A DNA stretch of 64,000 nucleotides from Rhizobium sp. NXC24 (GTDB lineage: Bacteria; Pseudomonadota; Alphaproteobacteria; Rhizobiales; Rhizobiaceae), in assembly GCF_002944315.1 (NCBI RefSeq), contig NZ_CP024311.1, positions 1 through 64,000 on the forward strand, read 5' to 3'. The position numbers and the translations under genes are program-made. Below the pieces are notes generated by a model. That model searched no databases and was not told the DNA's origin. It saw nothing but the letters and a program-made list of their open reading frames with translations. Below are positions 32,201-40,049 of this stretch, in pieces (the stretch's first letter is position 1; every line of letters begins with the position of its first letter).

Positions 32201-32473
32201 ATAGCCGCTATCGTCGTCCGTCTCGCCGAGCGGGCGGATCACCGGCAGGATCGCGGAGCGGCCGCCAAGCAGATCGACGAATTCCGAACGCAGCACGCGC
32301 GCCGCGCGCCTTGTCGGCAGGAAGATGGTAACCTTGGCAAGCGATAGCGGATCGCCGGGATCGTGGCGAAAGTGCTCGGTCAGTCGGCCATCACAGAGAG
32401 CGCTGGCAAGGGTCTTGAGAAAAGGCAGGCCCGCCGGGATCGTCAGGATGCGTTGCCGGTGCCCGCCCGTCAT
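29285..32473 (-). CDS. addB: AddB subunit (double-strand break repair)
   Basis: 1062-residue partner of AddA. N-terminal inactivated helicase fold (FLPTRRAARVLRSEFVDLL) and a C-terminal RecB-like nuclease (GVADRIDFKGNRAADIIDYKTG). I find only two Cys residues (in SALCDGRL and AAACEPL), both outside the nuclease domain. The four-Cys iron-sulfur staple known from Bacillus AddB is therefore absent. Starts 4 bp after the next gene upstream ends (murU-like), in a continuous reverse-strand run. Confidence 0.94.
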   Translation of the reverse strand: MTGGHRQRILTIPAGLPFLKTLASALCDGRLTEHFRHDPGDPLSLAKVTIFLPTRRAARVLRSEFVDLLGGRSAILPVIRPLGETDDDSGYFEEALPATADLAQPLANTARLLELARLILAWRNRLPQIVRDIHSDSPLVAPASPADAIWLARNLAELIDSIETEDRDWAELAKLSADDHALWWQLTTEFLQIASAFWPARLEELGKSSPARHRNAILRAEAQRFATMQHAGPIIIAGSTGSVPATAELIAAVASLPQGVIVLPGLDLSMPEEEWRLVAPETGAGARVDPTTRSHSQYGLSLLLKRLRVERSDVETVAEAPESMQIRAEVLSRALAPAKATSGWGAWQKTLAPDAIARAFADVALIEATNEREEATAIAIALRLALEKPGRNGGESQAALITPDRNLARRVTAELARFGITADDSAGTPLAATPQGALLQLLLEATLRPGDPVAIVSLIKHPLARFGFRTDALQLGVDALEVLALRGGIADVDIGALESLLDRQLTEQAMDRHAPHWRKSLPPEAVEHARALARKIAAACEPLTSALTPSSAGLPTLSEWADRTGRALEAVAADERGNLAGLWSGEAGDTMASLLKEVMETEGQLEADGPQWIDIMAALSAGQAVKPRALSHPRLFIFGTLEARLQSVDTLILGGLNEGSWPGQTANNPFISRTMKTAIGLEPPERRIGQLAHDFEMANGTRDLIYSRALRQGSTPTVASRWLQRLMALGGKTFAGELKARGDQYRHWAGMIDEGENQAPALRPSPKPPAGLQPKSYSFSEVGRLRRDPYAIYARRVLRLDPIAPFNREPGPAERGTLYHKIIDRFIREGHIAGTPNASLAMDRIVAELFDAEQLPVHIDSVWRPRFREVARAFLAWEAERRPEIRSTATEVPAGVEIEPIGIRLTGVADRIDFKGNRAADIIDYKTGYNPSPAQARALLDPQLALEAYALKAGAFRDVGALAPENLLYVRLRPGDRFKVDQVNNELSGRSGKTETKSAMDLAEESMDQLVKFVALLQSGEKGFSSRLIPAQQFEYGGDYDHLARASEWSTAETEQEGGGDE

Positions 32474-32476
32474 CCG

Positions 32477-33208
32477 TCACGCAAACGCCCGGAAAGTCCG
32501 GATCGTTTCCTCCGCCTCGCCGATCGCCTCCGGCGTGCCGACGGTCAGCCAATGGCCGTCCATCATCGTGCCGTAGAGCCGGCCCTTGGCGATTCCCTTG
32601 TCGAAATAGATGTTGATGTTGAAGGCATCATTTGGCGCATCGTCAAGAAGGGAGGGGTTCATGACGAAGGCGCCGGCATAGACGACGCCATTATATTGCG
32701 CGTCGCGATAGCGTGTAAGCCGGCCGTCCCCAGCCATGCTGAAATCGTTCTTGCCGTTGTGACCCGTGGTTCTTTCCAGCTCGACGCACAGCATCGCCAT
32801 ATCCATGCGCTGCTCGTCGAAGAATCCGGCTAATCGCTCGAGGTTTGTTGGTTGGCCGGGTTTCTCGCCGATCCAGAACAAGTCGGCATTCATGACGAAA
32901 ACAGAATCGCGGCTCAGCAGCGTCAGGCCTTTGACGATGCCGCCGCCATTGTTCATCAGCGCATCGCGTTCATCTGAGATCAGGATGTCTAATCCGCGAT
33001 AGTTCCGAAGATGCGCCTCCATCTGATCGGCATGATGATGGACGTTCACGACGGCCCGCTCGACACCGGCTTCGGCCAGGGCATCCAGCGTATAATCGAT
33101 CATCGGCTTGCCGGCGATCTTTACCAGCGGTTTTGGGATGGTATCGGTAATTGGCCGCATGCGGGTCCCGAGGCCCGCGGCCAATACCATGGCTTGCTTG
33201 ATGGTCAT
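32477..33208 (-). CDS. murU: MurU-like sugar-1-phosphate nucleotidyltransferase
   Basis: 243 aa with the nucleotidyltransferase signature MVLAAGLGTRMRPITDTIPKP, the sugar-binding GKPMIDYTLDAL, and Asp in VMNADLFW. In Pseudomonas MurU converts MurNAc-1-P to UDP-MurNAc in a peptidoglycan recycling route, and its partner kinase AmgK is encoded next to it. The same pairing occurs here, which is the reason for the symbol. ATG 33208 chosen; the frame extends upstream to 33451. Mannose-1-phosphate guanylyltransferase is the alternative reading. Confidence 0.78.
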   Translation of the reverse strand: MTIKQAMVLAAGLGTRMRPITDTIPKPLVKIAGKPMIDYTLDALAEAGVERAVVNVHHHADQMEAHLRNYRGLDILISDERDALMNNGGGIVKGLTLLSRDSVFVMNADLFWIGEKPGQPTNLERLAGFFDEQRMDMAMLCVELERTTGHNGKNDFSMAGDGRLTRYRDAQYNGVVYAGAFVMNPSLLDDAPNDAFNINIYFDKGIAKGRLYGTMMDGHWLTVGTPEAIGEAEETIRTFRAFA

Positions 33209-33285
33209 CTCGTCTCGAATTTGTGATTCGCTCGGCTGTCTTCCTTTAGCATATTGCAGGAAAACCGTCGCCCGGTCTCGGTCAG

Positions 33286-34797
33286 CTAGACGTCGCCTAT
33301 TCCAGCTCGTGCACACCATTCGCGCAACGGAGCGAGCGTTTCGTGTTCGAAAGCGATGGCGAGATAGGCGAGCGTGCGTGGCATATGCTTCATATAGCCG
33401 GGCTTGCCGTCGCGCTGCAGCAGCCGCACCCAGAGGCCGGCGAGCTTGCAATTGCGCTGCGCCGACATGATCGCCCAGCTCTTCAGGAACTTTGCTTCGT
33501 CGAAACCGCCTTGGGCATGCCGCAGCGACAGATAATCCGCTATCAATTCATCATGCAGATCGCGCTCAATGGTGACACGCGCGTCCTGGACGATGGAGGC
33601 AAGGTCATAGGCCGTCGGGCCGATCATCGCATCCTGGAAATCGATGAGGCCGATTCGCTGGATGCCCTTTTCCTTGACCCGCCAGATGATATTCGGCGAA
33701 TGGAAATCGCGCAGCAGCAGGTTCTTTTCAGCATCGTCCAGCTCATCGATCAGGCCGTTCCAGATCGCCAGATAGTCGGCCCTTTCCTCGTCGCTCGCCG
33801 GCGCACCGCGTTTCCAGGGCAGATGCCAGTCGATGAGCAACCGCGCTTCCATCGTCATGGCCGTCCGGTCGAAATCCGGAATATGATGGACGTGATCCGG
33901 CGTGACCGGGATGTCCTGCGGGATATGAAGGCTGTGCAGATGCGCCAGGCAGGCGACGCTTGCCCGGTAGCGATCGGCGATCGGCTTGCCTTCCTTGTCG
34001 AGCACGCCATCGGTGCCGAGATCCTCGATCAAAAGAATGCCCTGATCATAGTCGGCCGCGAAGATCTCCGGCGCGGCAAAGCCGTTTTCGCGCAGGACAT
34101 TGGCGATCGCCACGAAGGGATAGGCATCCCAGGCGAGATGCGCGACTTTGGGGTAGGGCTTTCCGTCGAGCACCGGCGGCCCTTCGGGCAGCCGCGGCCA
34201 GTCCATCAGGATCACACGCTTACCGCCGCCATGCGGATGGATGGATTCGTAGGCGCGCAGCGAAGCATCGCCCGTCAGGAAACGCCGCCGAGCGCCGGCA
34301 TAACCATTGGTGTCGAGGAAAGCGCGGATCGCCAGAACGCGCTGGATGCGGGCGAATTGCTTGGCCGATGCCACAATGGTCGCGCGGCGGCCTTCGCCTT
34401 CGTGCTCGAGCTTGAGATCGATGCGCTCTTTCGGCAGTTCGCCTTCGGCCATCTCCGGCCATTCCACCAGGCAGATGCCGGTCTGCAGCGCCTCGTCGAA
34501 GCCGAGTTCGTCGAGTTCACTGGGGTCGCCCAGACGGTAGAGATCGAAATGCGAAACCGGGATGCGCAGCTCGTAGGACTGCACGAGCGTGAAGGTAGGG
34601 CTTGGTACGTCCAGTTCCGAATCATCGGCCATGGCGCGCAGCAGGGCGCGGGCGAGCGAGGATTTGCCGGCGCCGAGATCGCCCGACAGCGCCAGGCAGT
34701 CGCCGGCCTTGAGCGCCAGCGCCAGATCTTCGCCCAGGCGAGTGGTTGCCGCGTCGTCTGCCAGGAAAAGGGAGATGCTTGTGTTCGCTGCTGTCAT
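33286..34797 (-). CDS. TsaE-AmgK fusion: tRNA t6A ATPase plus aminoglycoside-phosphotransferase-type sugar kinase
   Basis: 503 aa in two domains. Residues ~1-150 are TsaE: P-loop SGDLGAGKSSLARALL (about 38-53), then SPTFTLVQSYE and HFDLYRL, needed for t6A modification with TsaB/TsaD. Residues ~165-503 are an APH-fold kinase: LTGDASLRAYES, catalytic loop LLLRDFHSPNI and metal-binding GLIDFQDAMIGPTAYDLAS, matching AmgK (MurNAc/GlcNAc anomeric kinase). Start at ATG 34797, which overlaps the divL stop by 4 bp. Followed by the murU-like gene. The fusion is in one uninterrupted frame. Confidence 0.88.
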   Translation of the reverse strand: MTAANTSISLFLADDAATTRLGEDLALALKAGDCLALSGDLGAGKSSLARALLRAMADDSELDVPSPTFTLVQSYELRIPVSHFDLYRLGDPSELDELGFDEALQTGICLVEWPEMAEGELPKERIDLKLEHEGEGRRATIVASAKQFARIQRVLAIRAFLDTNGYAGARRRFLTGDASLRAYESIHPHGGGKRVILMDWPRLPEGPPVLDGKPYPKVAHLAWDAYPFVAIANVLRENGFAAPEIFAADYDQGILLIEDLGTDGVLDKEGKPIADRYRASVACLAHLHSLHIPQDIPVTPDHVHHIPDFDRTAMTMEARLLIDWHLPWKRGAPASDEERADYLAIWNGLIDELDDAEKNLLLRDFHSPNIIWRVKEKGIQRIGLIDFQDAMIGPTAYDLASIVQDARVTIERDLHDELIADYLSLRHAQGGFDEAKFLKSWAIMSAQRNCKLAGLWVRLLQRDGKPGYMKHMPRTLAYLAIAFEHETLAPLREWCARAGIGDV

Positions 34798-37382
34798 TCT
34801 GCTGCGACGGAGTGCGGCAATTCGGCGGAGGGAATCCGACACGTGACCGTGGTTCCCTTGCCCGGCTGGCTTTCGATCGAGACCTGGCCGTCGTGCAGGC
34901 TGACGAAGCTTTCGACGATGGAGAGACCGAGACCGGCGCCGCTGCGCTTGCCGCCCTTGCCGCTGGAAGCAAAGCGGTTGAACACGGTGCGCATGATCTC
35001 TTCAGGGATGCCCGGACCTTTGTCGGCGACCGAGAAGACGAAATCGGTGCCTTCGCGTGCGCATCTCAATTCGATCGTCGAGCCTTCCGGCGCGAAATTG
35101 GCGGCATTGGTCAGAAGCTTGAGCAGGATTTGCTTCAGCCGTTGTTGATCCGCAACCACGGAACCGAGATGGGCGGGGACGGTGATTTCCAGCGTGACGC
35201 CGCTTTCCTGCAGCCGATCGGCGATCTGCATCGACACCTCGTCCAGAAGGTCGTCGAGCCCGATCTCGGAATAGTTCAGCCGCATGATGCCGGCATCGAC
35301 CGTTGCAAGATCGAGAATGTCGTTGACCAGCGTCAAGAGCACCGAGGAAGAGGTGGAGATATGATCGATATACTCTGCCTGCCGGTCGTTCAGCGACCCG
35401 ATGCCCGGCGTCTTCAAAAGATCGGTAAAGCCGATGATATTGGTTAGCGGCGAGCGCAGCTCGTAGGAAACATGCTGGACGAAATCGTTCTTCAGCTCGT
35501 CGGCCTTCAGCAGCGCCTCGTTCTTTTCGGTCAGCGCCCGTTCGGCGCGCACGCTGTCGGTCTTGTTGACGAAGGTCAGCATGGTCTGCGCATTCGGCAG
35601 CGGAATGACGGCATAATCGAGGACTAGGTTGGAGTAGAGCTCCAGCGTGCCCTGCGACGACGGGCGTTCGTCGTCGAAGCTGGTGATCTGCTCGGCAAAC
35701 CGCTTCCAGCCGTCCGGCCGGTCGTAGGAGGGCGCGCAGGCCTCGGCCAGAGCCTGGATATGCGTGCCGGGCTTCGCCTGTGCCTCGGTGATGTTCCACA
35801 GGATGCGGAATGCCGGGTTGGAGAGGCGGATGCGGCCATCGGGGCCAAAGACGGCAACGCCTTCGGAGAGATGGTCGATCGTCTCGCCCTGCACCTTGAC
35901 CAGCGTGTTGTAGCGGGTTTCGAGATCGACCTGCTCGGTCAGATTCTCGAATACCCATGTGGCGCCGCCTTGCGGGTGGGCGGTGGCGAAAACCCGCAGG
36001 GTCTGACCGTTCGGCAGGTGCCAGAGATCCGATTGGGTGTCGAGCGCGCGGTAGACGGACAAGACTCCGTCTTTCCAGGTCTTCCAGTTCAGTTGCTCCG
36101 GCAGCTTCTTGGCGCCGCGCAGCCGATCCAGCAGCTCGCTATTGTCAGGTTTCTTCTCGAGGAAGGCGATGTCGAGCTCCCAAAGCTGGACGAAGGCCTG
36201 ATTGTAGAATTGCAGCCGCCGGTCACCGTCGAAAATCGCGACCGGTGTCGCAAGATGATCGAGCGTCTCGGCATGGCTCTTCAGCGTGCGCGCCAGCTCG
36301 GCACGGACTGCTTCCGCTTCCGAAACGTCGATAGCGATGCCGGCCGAACCATCAGATGATTTGACGTCGATGACATCGAAGAAGGTGCGATTGCCGTGTA
36401 CGACGGTGGAAATCTTGTCGTGGAAAGGCGATTCCGGCGTGGTGGATGCACGGATGCGCTCGCGCGCGACGGTCGTCAGGAATTCGCGGCCTTCGCGGAT
36501 GGCTTCATCCGGCGACACCGCCTCGACTGCTTCGCCATAGGCCTGGTTGACCCAGGTCAGCTTGCCCTCGGTATCGCGCCGCCAGACCGGCAGGTCGATG
36601 GCATCGAGCAGGTTCTGGAAAGCGGAGATCGAAGTCATGAGCCGGTCGCGCTCGATCTTGAGCTCGGCCAGTTCGGCGCGCAGATTGTTGAGCGCGATGA
36701 AGCGGACGAAGGCGCGGCCGCCGGAGATGCGGCCCTGCGCCTCCAATATCTCGTCGCGGTTCGTCTCGACCACCATATCGAAGCTTTGGCCGCTGCTGCG
36801 CAGCTTGTCGATCGCCTTTTCCAGCTCGCCGGCCGACCAGGATTTCAGCCAGCGGCCGAAAGCGAGGAATTCGTTGTCCTGCGGCGCGCCGGTCTCGACG
36901 GGGAGCTGGCCAAGCAGCTCCGGCCGTGCGTTCTGCCCGTCCCAGATGACGATCCGGCGATTCTTGTCGGCGATCAGCGCCTGATACTGCGAAATGCGCT
37001 GGTTCGCGTCCGATAGCGCCGTACGGATCTCGCGGCTTTCGCTTTCCATATTGCCGCGCTGGCGGACCACCCAGACCGTCGACAGAAGTGCCGCGGAAAT
37101 TACGCCGATGATGACGGAAAAGACGGCCATTTCGGAGGAGGTAAAGAGACGGGCTACCGCCGGCGTGCCGGCGCTCGTCTGCGCCAGAACGGGACCCGCC
37201 AGGCCGCTGACGATGCCGCCGAAAACGCTGAAACGCAGCAAGCGACCCAATGAGGCCAAAAGGCCTGCATTCGTCCGCCGCTTTGCTCGCGGTAAAAGCA
37301 TATATGCGCCGCCCTGCCGCCGCCGCGCGATCGCCGCTGGGGGTATCGCTGGCTCAGGCAGGTTGTCTTTCCCTTCAGACAT
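34794..37382 (-). CDS. divL: DivL-type PAS pseudo-histidine kinase (cell-cycle regulator)
   Basis: 862 aa. Hydrophobic segments at about 50-68 and 86-106, several PAS-like regions (about 250-350, 365-480, 490-610), then HisKA and HATPase domains. At the phosphoacceptor site the sequence is QHVSYELRSPLTNIIGF: Tyr 640 replaces His. This is the hallmark of Caulobacter DivL, which controls CckA and so CtrA. The HATPase has NAANFAPEG, DKGPGIPEE and GAGLGLSIV, so ATP binding may persist. Upstream lies a RIME repeat. Symbol based on the Tyr substitution and architecture. Confidence 0.87.
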   Translation of the reverse strand: MSEGKDNLPEPAIPPAAIARRRQGGAYMLLPRAKRRTNAGLLASLGRLLRFSVFGGIVSGLAGPVLAQTSAGTPAVARLFTSSEMAVFSVIIGVISAALLSTVWVVRQRGNMESESREIRTALSDANQRISQYQALIADKNRRIVIWDGQNARPELLGQLPVETGAPQDNEFLAFGRWLKSWSAGELEKAIDKLRSSGQSFDMVVETNRDEILEAQGRISGGRAFVRFIALNNLRAELAELKIERDRLMTSISAFQNLLDAIDLPVWRRDTEGKLTWVNQAYGEAVEAVSPDEAIREGREFLTTVARERIRASTTPESPFHDKISTVVHGNRTFFDVIDVKSSDGSAGIAIDVSEAEAVRAELARTLKSHAETLDHLATPVAIFDGDRRLQFYNQAFVQLWELDIAFLEKKPDNSELLDRLRGAKKLPEQLNWKTWKDGVLSVYRALDTQSDLWHLPNGQTLRVFATAHPQGGATWVFENLTEQVDLETRYNTLVKVQGETIDHLSEGVAVFGPDGRIRLSNPAFRILWNITEAQAKPGTHIQALAEACAPSYDRPDGWKRFAEQITSFDDERPSSQGTLELYSNLVLDYAVIPLPNAQTMLTFVNKTDSVRAERALTEKNEALLKADELKNDFVQHVSYELRSPLTNIIGFTDLLKTPGIGSLNDRQAEYIDHISTSSSVLLTLVNDILDLATVDAGIMRLNYSEIGLDDLLDEVSMQIADRLQESGVTLEITVPAHLGSVVADQQRLKQILLKLLTNAANFAPEGSTIELRCAREGTDFVFSVADKGPGIPEEIMRTVFNRFASSGKGGKRSGAGLGLSIVESFVSLHDGQVSIESQPGKGTTVTCRIPSAELPHSVAAE

Positions 37383-37404
37383 AAGCGGTCTGTCTCCGTC
37401 CTTC

Positions 37405-37518
37405 AGAGCATGATGCCGAAAAGTGTAAGCGGTTTTCGGACGACATCATGCTCTACTTATTTGATTGTAGAGCGGATTCAGATTTTAGGTCGTGTCGACC
37501 TAAAATCATCCGACTCTA
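37405..37518. repeat. RIME copy A (rhizobial intergenic mosaic element)
   Basis: Two adjacent palindromes in the 317-bp gap between divL and ahcY. The first runs 37405-37454 with perfect 11-bp ends AGAGCATGATG and CATCATGCTCT. The second has 12-bp arms GATTTTAGGTCG (37481-37492) and CGACCTAAAATC (37496-37507). Nearly the same sequence recurs at 43885-43994. The rest of the gap holds only the ahcY terminator. Confidence 0.85.
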
Positions 37519-37632
37519 CTGTGCCGCATCTCGACAAGACATCCCATTTTCATGGCTCCGGGCATGCCCGGTTCGTCACGAATCAAGTCTAAAAACAATA
37601 CTGCCTAAGGGAATCGCCGGGAAGGGAGCGGG

Positions 37633-37669
37633 CCAAAAAATAAGCCCCGGCATTTGTCAATGCCGGGGC
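37633..37669 (-). terminator. ahcY terminator
   Basis: Perfect 10-bp stem GCCCCGGCAT (37644-37653) with ATGCCGGGGC (37660-37669). On the reverse strand the hairpin is followed by TTATTTTTT. Located 30 bp past the ahcY stop. Confidence 0.88.
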
Positions 37670-37699
37670 CACAAGATATTGTGGATATCGATCGTAAGA

Positions 37700-39100
37700 T
37701 CAGTATCTGTAGTGGTCGGACTTGAACGGACCCTTCGGAGTGACGCCGATATACGAAGCCTGCTCTTCAGAAAGCTCCGTCAATTTCACGCCAAGCTTGC
37801 TGAGATGCAGGCGAGCAACCTTTTCGTCGAGGTGCTTCGGCAGCACGTAGACTTCGTTCTTGTACTGGCCGGGCTTGGTGAAGAGCTCGATCTGCGCCAG
37901 CGTCTGGTTGGTGAAGGAAGCCGACATGACGAAGGACGGATGGCCGGTGGCGTTGCCGAGGTTCAGCAGGCGGCCTTCCGACAGCAGGATGATGCGGTTG
38001 CCCTTGGCGAACTCGATCATGTCGACCTGCGGCTTGATGTTCGTCCACTTCAGGTTACGCAGGGCGGCAACCTGGATTTCGTTGTCGAAGTGGCCGATGT
38101 TGCCGACGATCGCCATGTCCTTCATCGCACGCATATGGTCGATGCGGATAACGTCCTTGTTGCCGGTGGTGGTGATGAAGATGTCGGCGGTCGAGACGAC
38201 GTCTTCGAGCTGAACCACTTCATAGCCGTCCATGGCAGCCTGCAGGGCGCAGATCGGATCGACTTCCGTGACCTTGACGCGCGCGCCGGCGCCGGAAAGC
38301 GAAGCAGCAGAACCCTTGCCGACATCGCCATAGCCGCAGACGACGGCGACCTTGCCGGCCATCATCACGTCGGTGGCGCGGCGGATGCCGTCAACCAGCG
38401 ATTCCTTGCAGCCGTACTTGTTGTCGAACTTCGACTTGGTGACGCTGTCGTTGACGTTGATCGCCGGGAAGGGCAGCAGGCCCTTCTGGCTGAGCTGATA
38501 CAGGCGGTTGACGCCCGTGGTGGTTTCTTCGGTGACGCCCTTAATGGCTTCGCGCTGCTTGGTGAACCAACCCGGCGATGCCTGGAGGCGCTTTTTGATC
38601 TGCGCGAAGAGGATTTCTTCTTCTTCGGAATGCGGATTGGAGAGGACGTCCTCGCCAGCTTCGGCGCGAGCGCCAAGCAGGATGTACATGGTGGCGTCGC
38701 CGCCATCGTCGAGGATCATGTTGGAGAAGCCGCCATCGGCCCACTGGAAGATCTTGTCGGTGTAGATCCAGTAGTCTTCAAGGCTTTCGCCCTTGACGGC
38801 ATAGACCGGAACGCCGGAAGCGGCGATCGCGGCAGCGGCATGGTCCTGGGTCGAAAAGATGTTGCAGGATGCCCAGCGCACTTCAGCGCCGAGAGCGACA
38901 AGCGTCTCGATCAGCACTGCGGTCTGGATCGTCATGTGCAGCGAACCCGTGATGCGCGCGCCCTTCAGCGGCTGCGCTTCGCCGAATTCGGCGCGGCAAG
39001 CCATAAGGCCCGGCATTTCGGTTTCGGCGATCGAGATTTCCTTGCGGCCAAAGTCGGCAAGGCCGATATCGGCGACGATGTAGTCCTTTTCAGTGCTCAT
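37700..39100 (-). CDS. ahcY: Adenosylhomocysteinase (S-adenosyl-L-homocysteine hydrolase)
   Basis: NAD-dependent hydrolysis of S-adenosylhomocysteine to adenosine and homocysteine, relieving inhibition of methyltransferases. NAD site [25 protein letters not shown] insertion and the C-terminal PFKSDHYRY are conserved. 466 aa from ATG 39100 ([20 protein letters not shown]); the frame opens further to 39172 without family similarity. It likely has its own promoter and operator upstream. Confidence 0.97.
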   Translation of the reverse strand: MSTEKDYIVADIGLADFGRKEISIAETEMPGLMACRAEFGEAQPLKGARITGSLHMTIQTAVLIETLVALGAEVRWASCNIFSTQDHAAAAIAASGVPVYAVKGESLEDYWIYTDKIFQWADGGFSNMILDDGGDATMYILLGARAEAGEDVLSNPHSEEEEILFAQIKKRLQASPGWFTKQREAIKGVTEETTTGVNRLYQLSQKGLLPFPAINVNDSVTKSKFDNKYGCKESLVDGIRRATDVMMAGKVAVVCGYGDVGKGSAASLSGAGARVKVTEVDPICALQAAMDGYEVVQLEDVVSTADIFITTTGNKDVIRIDHMRAMKDMAIVGNIGHFDNEIQVAALRNLKWTNIKPQVDMIEFAKGNRIILLSEGRLLNLGNATGHPSFVMSASFTNQTLAQIELFTKPGQYKNEVYVLPKHLDEKVARLHLSKLGVKLTELSEEQASYIGVTPKGPFKSDHYRY

Positions 39101-39228
39101 GAAGGTCTCCAGCCTGAACGATGCGAACGGACCACAGGCGAACGCCTCGGCCGAATGCAACAAGAATTGCACGCTGACAGCGTGTGGGATGATGCCCTGT
39201 AGCAGGCTTCAGGCCGGAAATCAATGTT

Positions 39229-39258
39229 GATATAAAGAAGTCTTTATATCTTTATATC
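39229..39258. promoter_or_regulatory. Perfect palindrome in the ahcY upstream region (candidate operator)
   Basis: Arms GATATAAAGA (39229-39238) and TCTTTATATC (39241-39250) separated by 2 bp, with a further TTTATATC at 39251-39258. It lies ~130 bp upstream of ahcY. An ArsR-type SahR-like or other SAM-cycle regulator is a reasonable guess. The remaining part of the 304-bp gap (39259-39404) shows nothing I can assign. Confidence 0.6.
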
Positions 39259-39404
39259 CGTCGATTTTTAGGGTGCTTCTCTGTCATGAGACTATCGGGG
39301 CTTCTCTAGTCGGCGTGTCGGCGGCAAGCGATTTTTCATAGCTGAGGCGAGGACGTCTGGATTCGGCCCATACTCACCGTCGCACAATCTGCTAGAGTGA
39401 TCTA

Positions 39405-39893
39405 ATGTTCGCGACCAACCCTTACGAGTTTCGCAGAGCGACCCTGGATGATCTCGCTTTACTGAAGGCGTGGCGGTCGAGCCCGCATGTCCTGGAATGG
39501 TGGGGTTCTGGTGAGCCGTATGGTGAAGCAGAACTGGTTGATCCTCGGGTGGCTCGCTGGATCATTTCAATTAACGAACGGCCCTTTGCGTTCTTGCAGG
39601 ACTACACGGTGCACGGATGGGAAGATCACCATTTTGCCGGTCTTCCCAAAGGGTCGCGGGGAATTGATCAATATATCGGAGACCCCGAAATGGTCGGCGT
39701 TGGACATGGTTCAGCGTTTATCGGAATGAGGATGCAGGCTCTTTTCGATGAGGGCGCACCTGTGATTGCGACCGATCCGCATCCAGACAATGGACGGGCG
39801 ATAGCCGTCTACAAGAAGTTGGGGTTCGAACTGTCTGGACCACCTCAAGAGACTGGATGGGGCTTGATCTTGCCAATGCTGGCGAAGCGGTAA
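39405..39893 (+). CDS. GNAT-family N-acetyltransferase (AAC(6')-like)
   Basis: 162 aa. YEFRRATLDDLALLKAWRSSPHVLEWWG at the N terminus and the acetyl-CoA region GVGHGSAFIGMRMQALFDEGAPVIATDPHPDNGRAIAVYKKLGF (in parts) resemble aminoglycoside 6'-acetyltransferases and siderophore lysine acyltransferases of the same subgroup. Actual substrate unknown. Base composition looks less GC-rich than neighbours, and with the following GST it separates ahcY from the PTS genes, suggesting insertion. Confidence 0.82.
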   Translation: MFATNPYEFRRATLDDLALLKAWRSSPHVLEWWGSGEPYGEAELVDPRVARWIISINERPFAFLQDYTVHGWEDHHFAGLPKGSRGIDQYIGDPEMVGVGHGSAFIGMRMQALFDEGAPVIATDPHPDNGRAIAVYKKLGFELSGPPQETGWGLILPMLAKR

Positions 39894-40049
39894 GCAGAAT
39901 GGATGCAACGGCAGCAAAGTCCGCTTTCCAGCCGAAATCGCCGCTCTACAGAAACTAGGCGATCATTGGCTGCGTCCGGCTTGCAAGAATCGGATTGCAC
40001 AGACGACTGTAGCGAGCAAACTCGGCCTTTTCACAGCGAAGGAACCGCC

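Noticed and set aside
33343..35148. 601-aa forward frame over TsaE-AmgK and divL
   Set aside because: Spans two real reverse genes and has no recognisable domain.
37448..39202. 584-aa forward frame over ahcY
   Set aside because: Mirror of ahcY; begins inside the RIME palindrome.
39101..39258. SAH or SAM riboswitch upstream of ahcY
   Set aside because: I could not draw the conserved pairing of either class; the clear palindrome looks like a protein-binding site instead.
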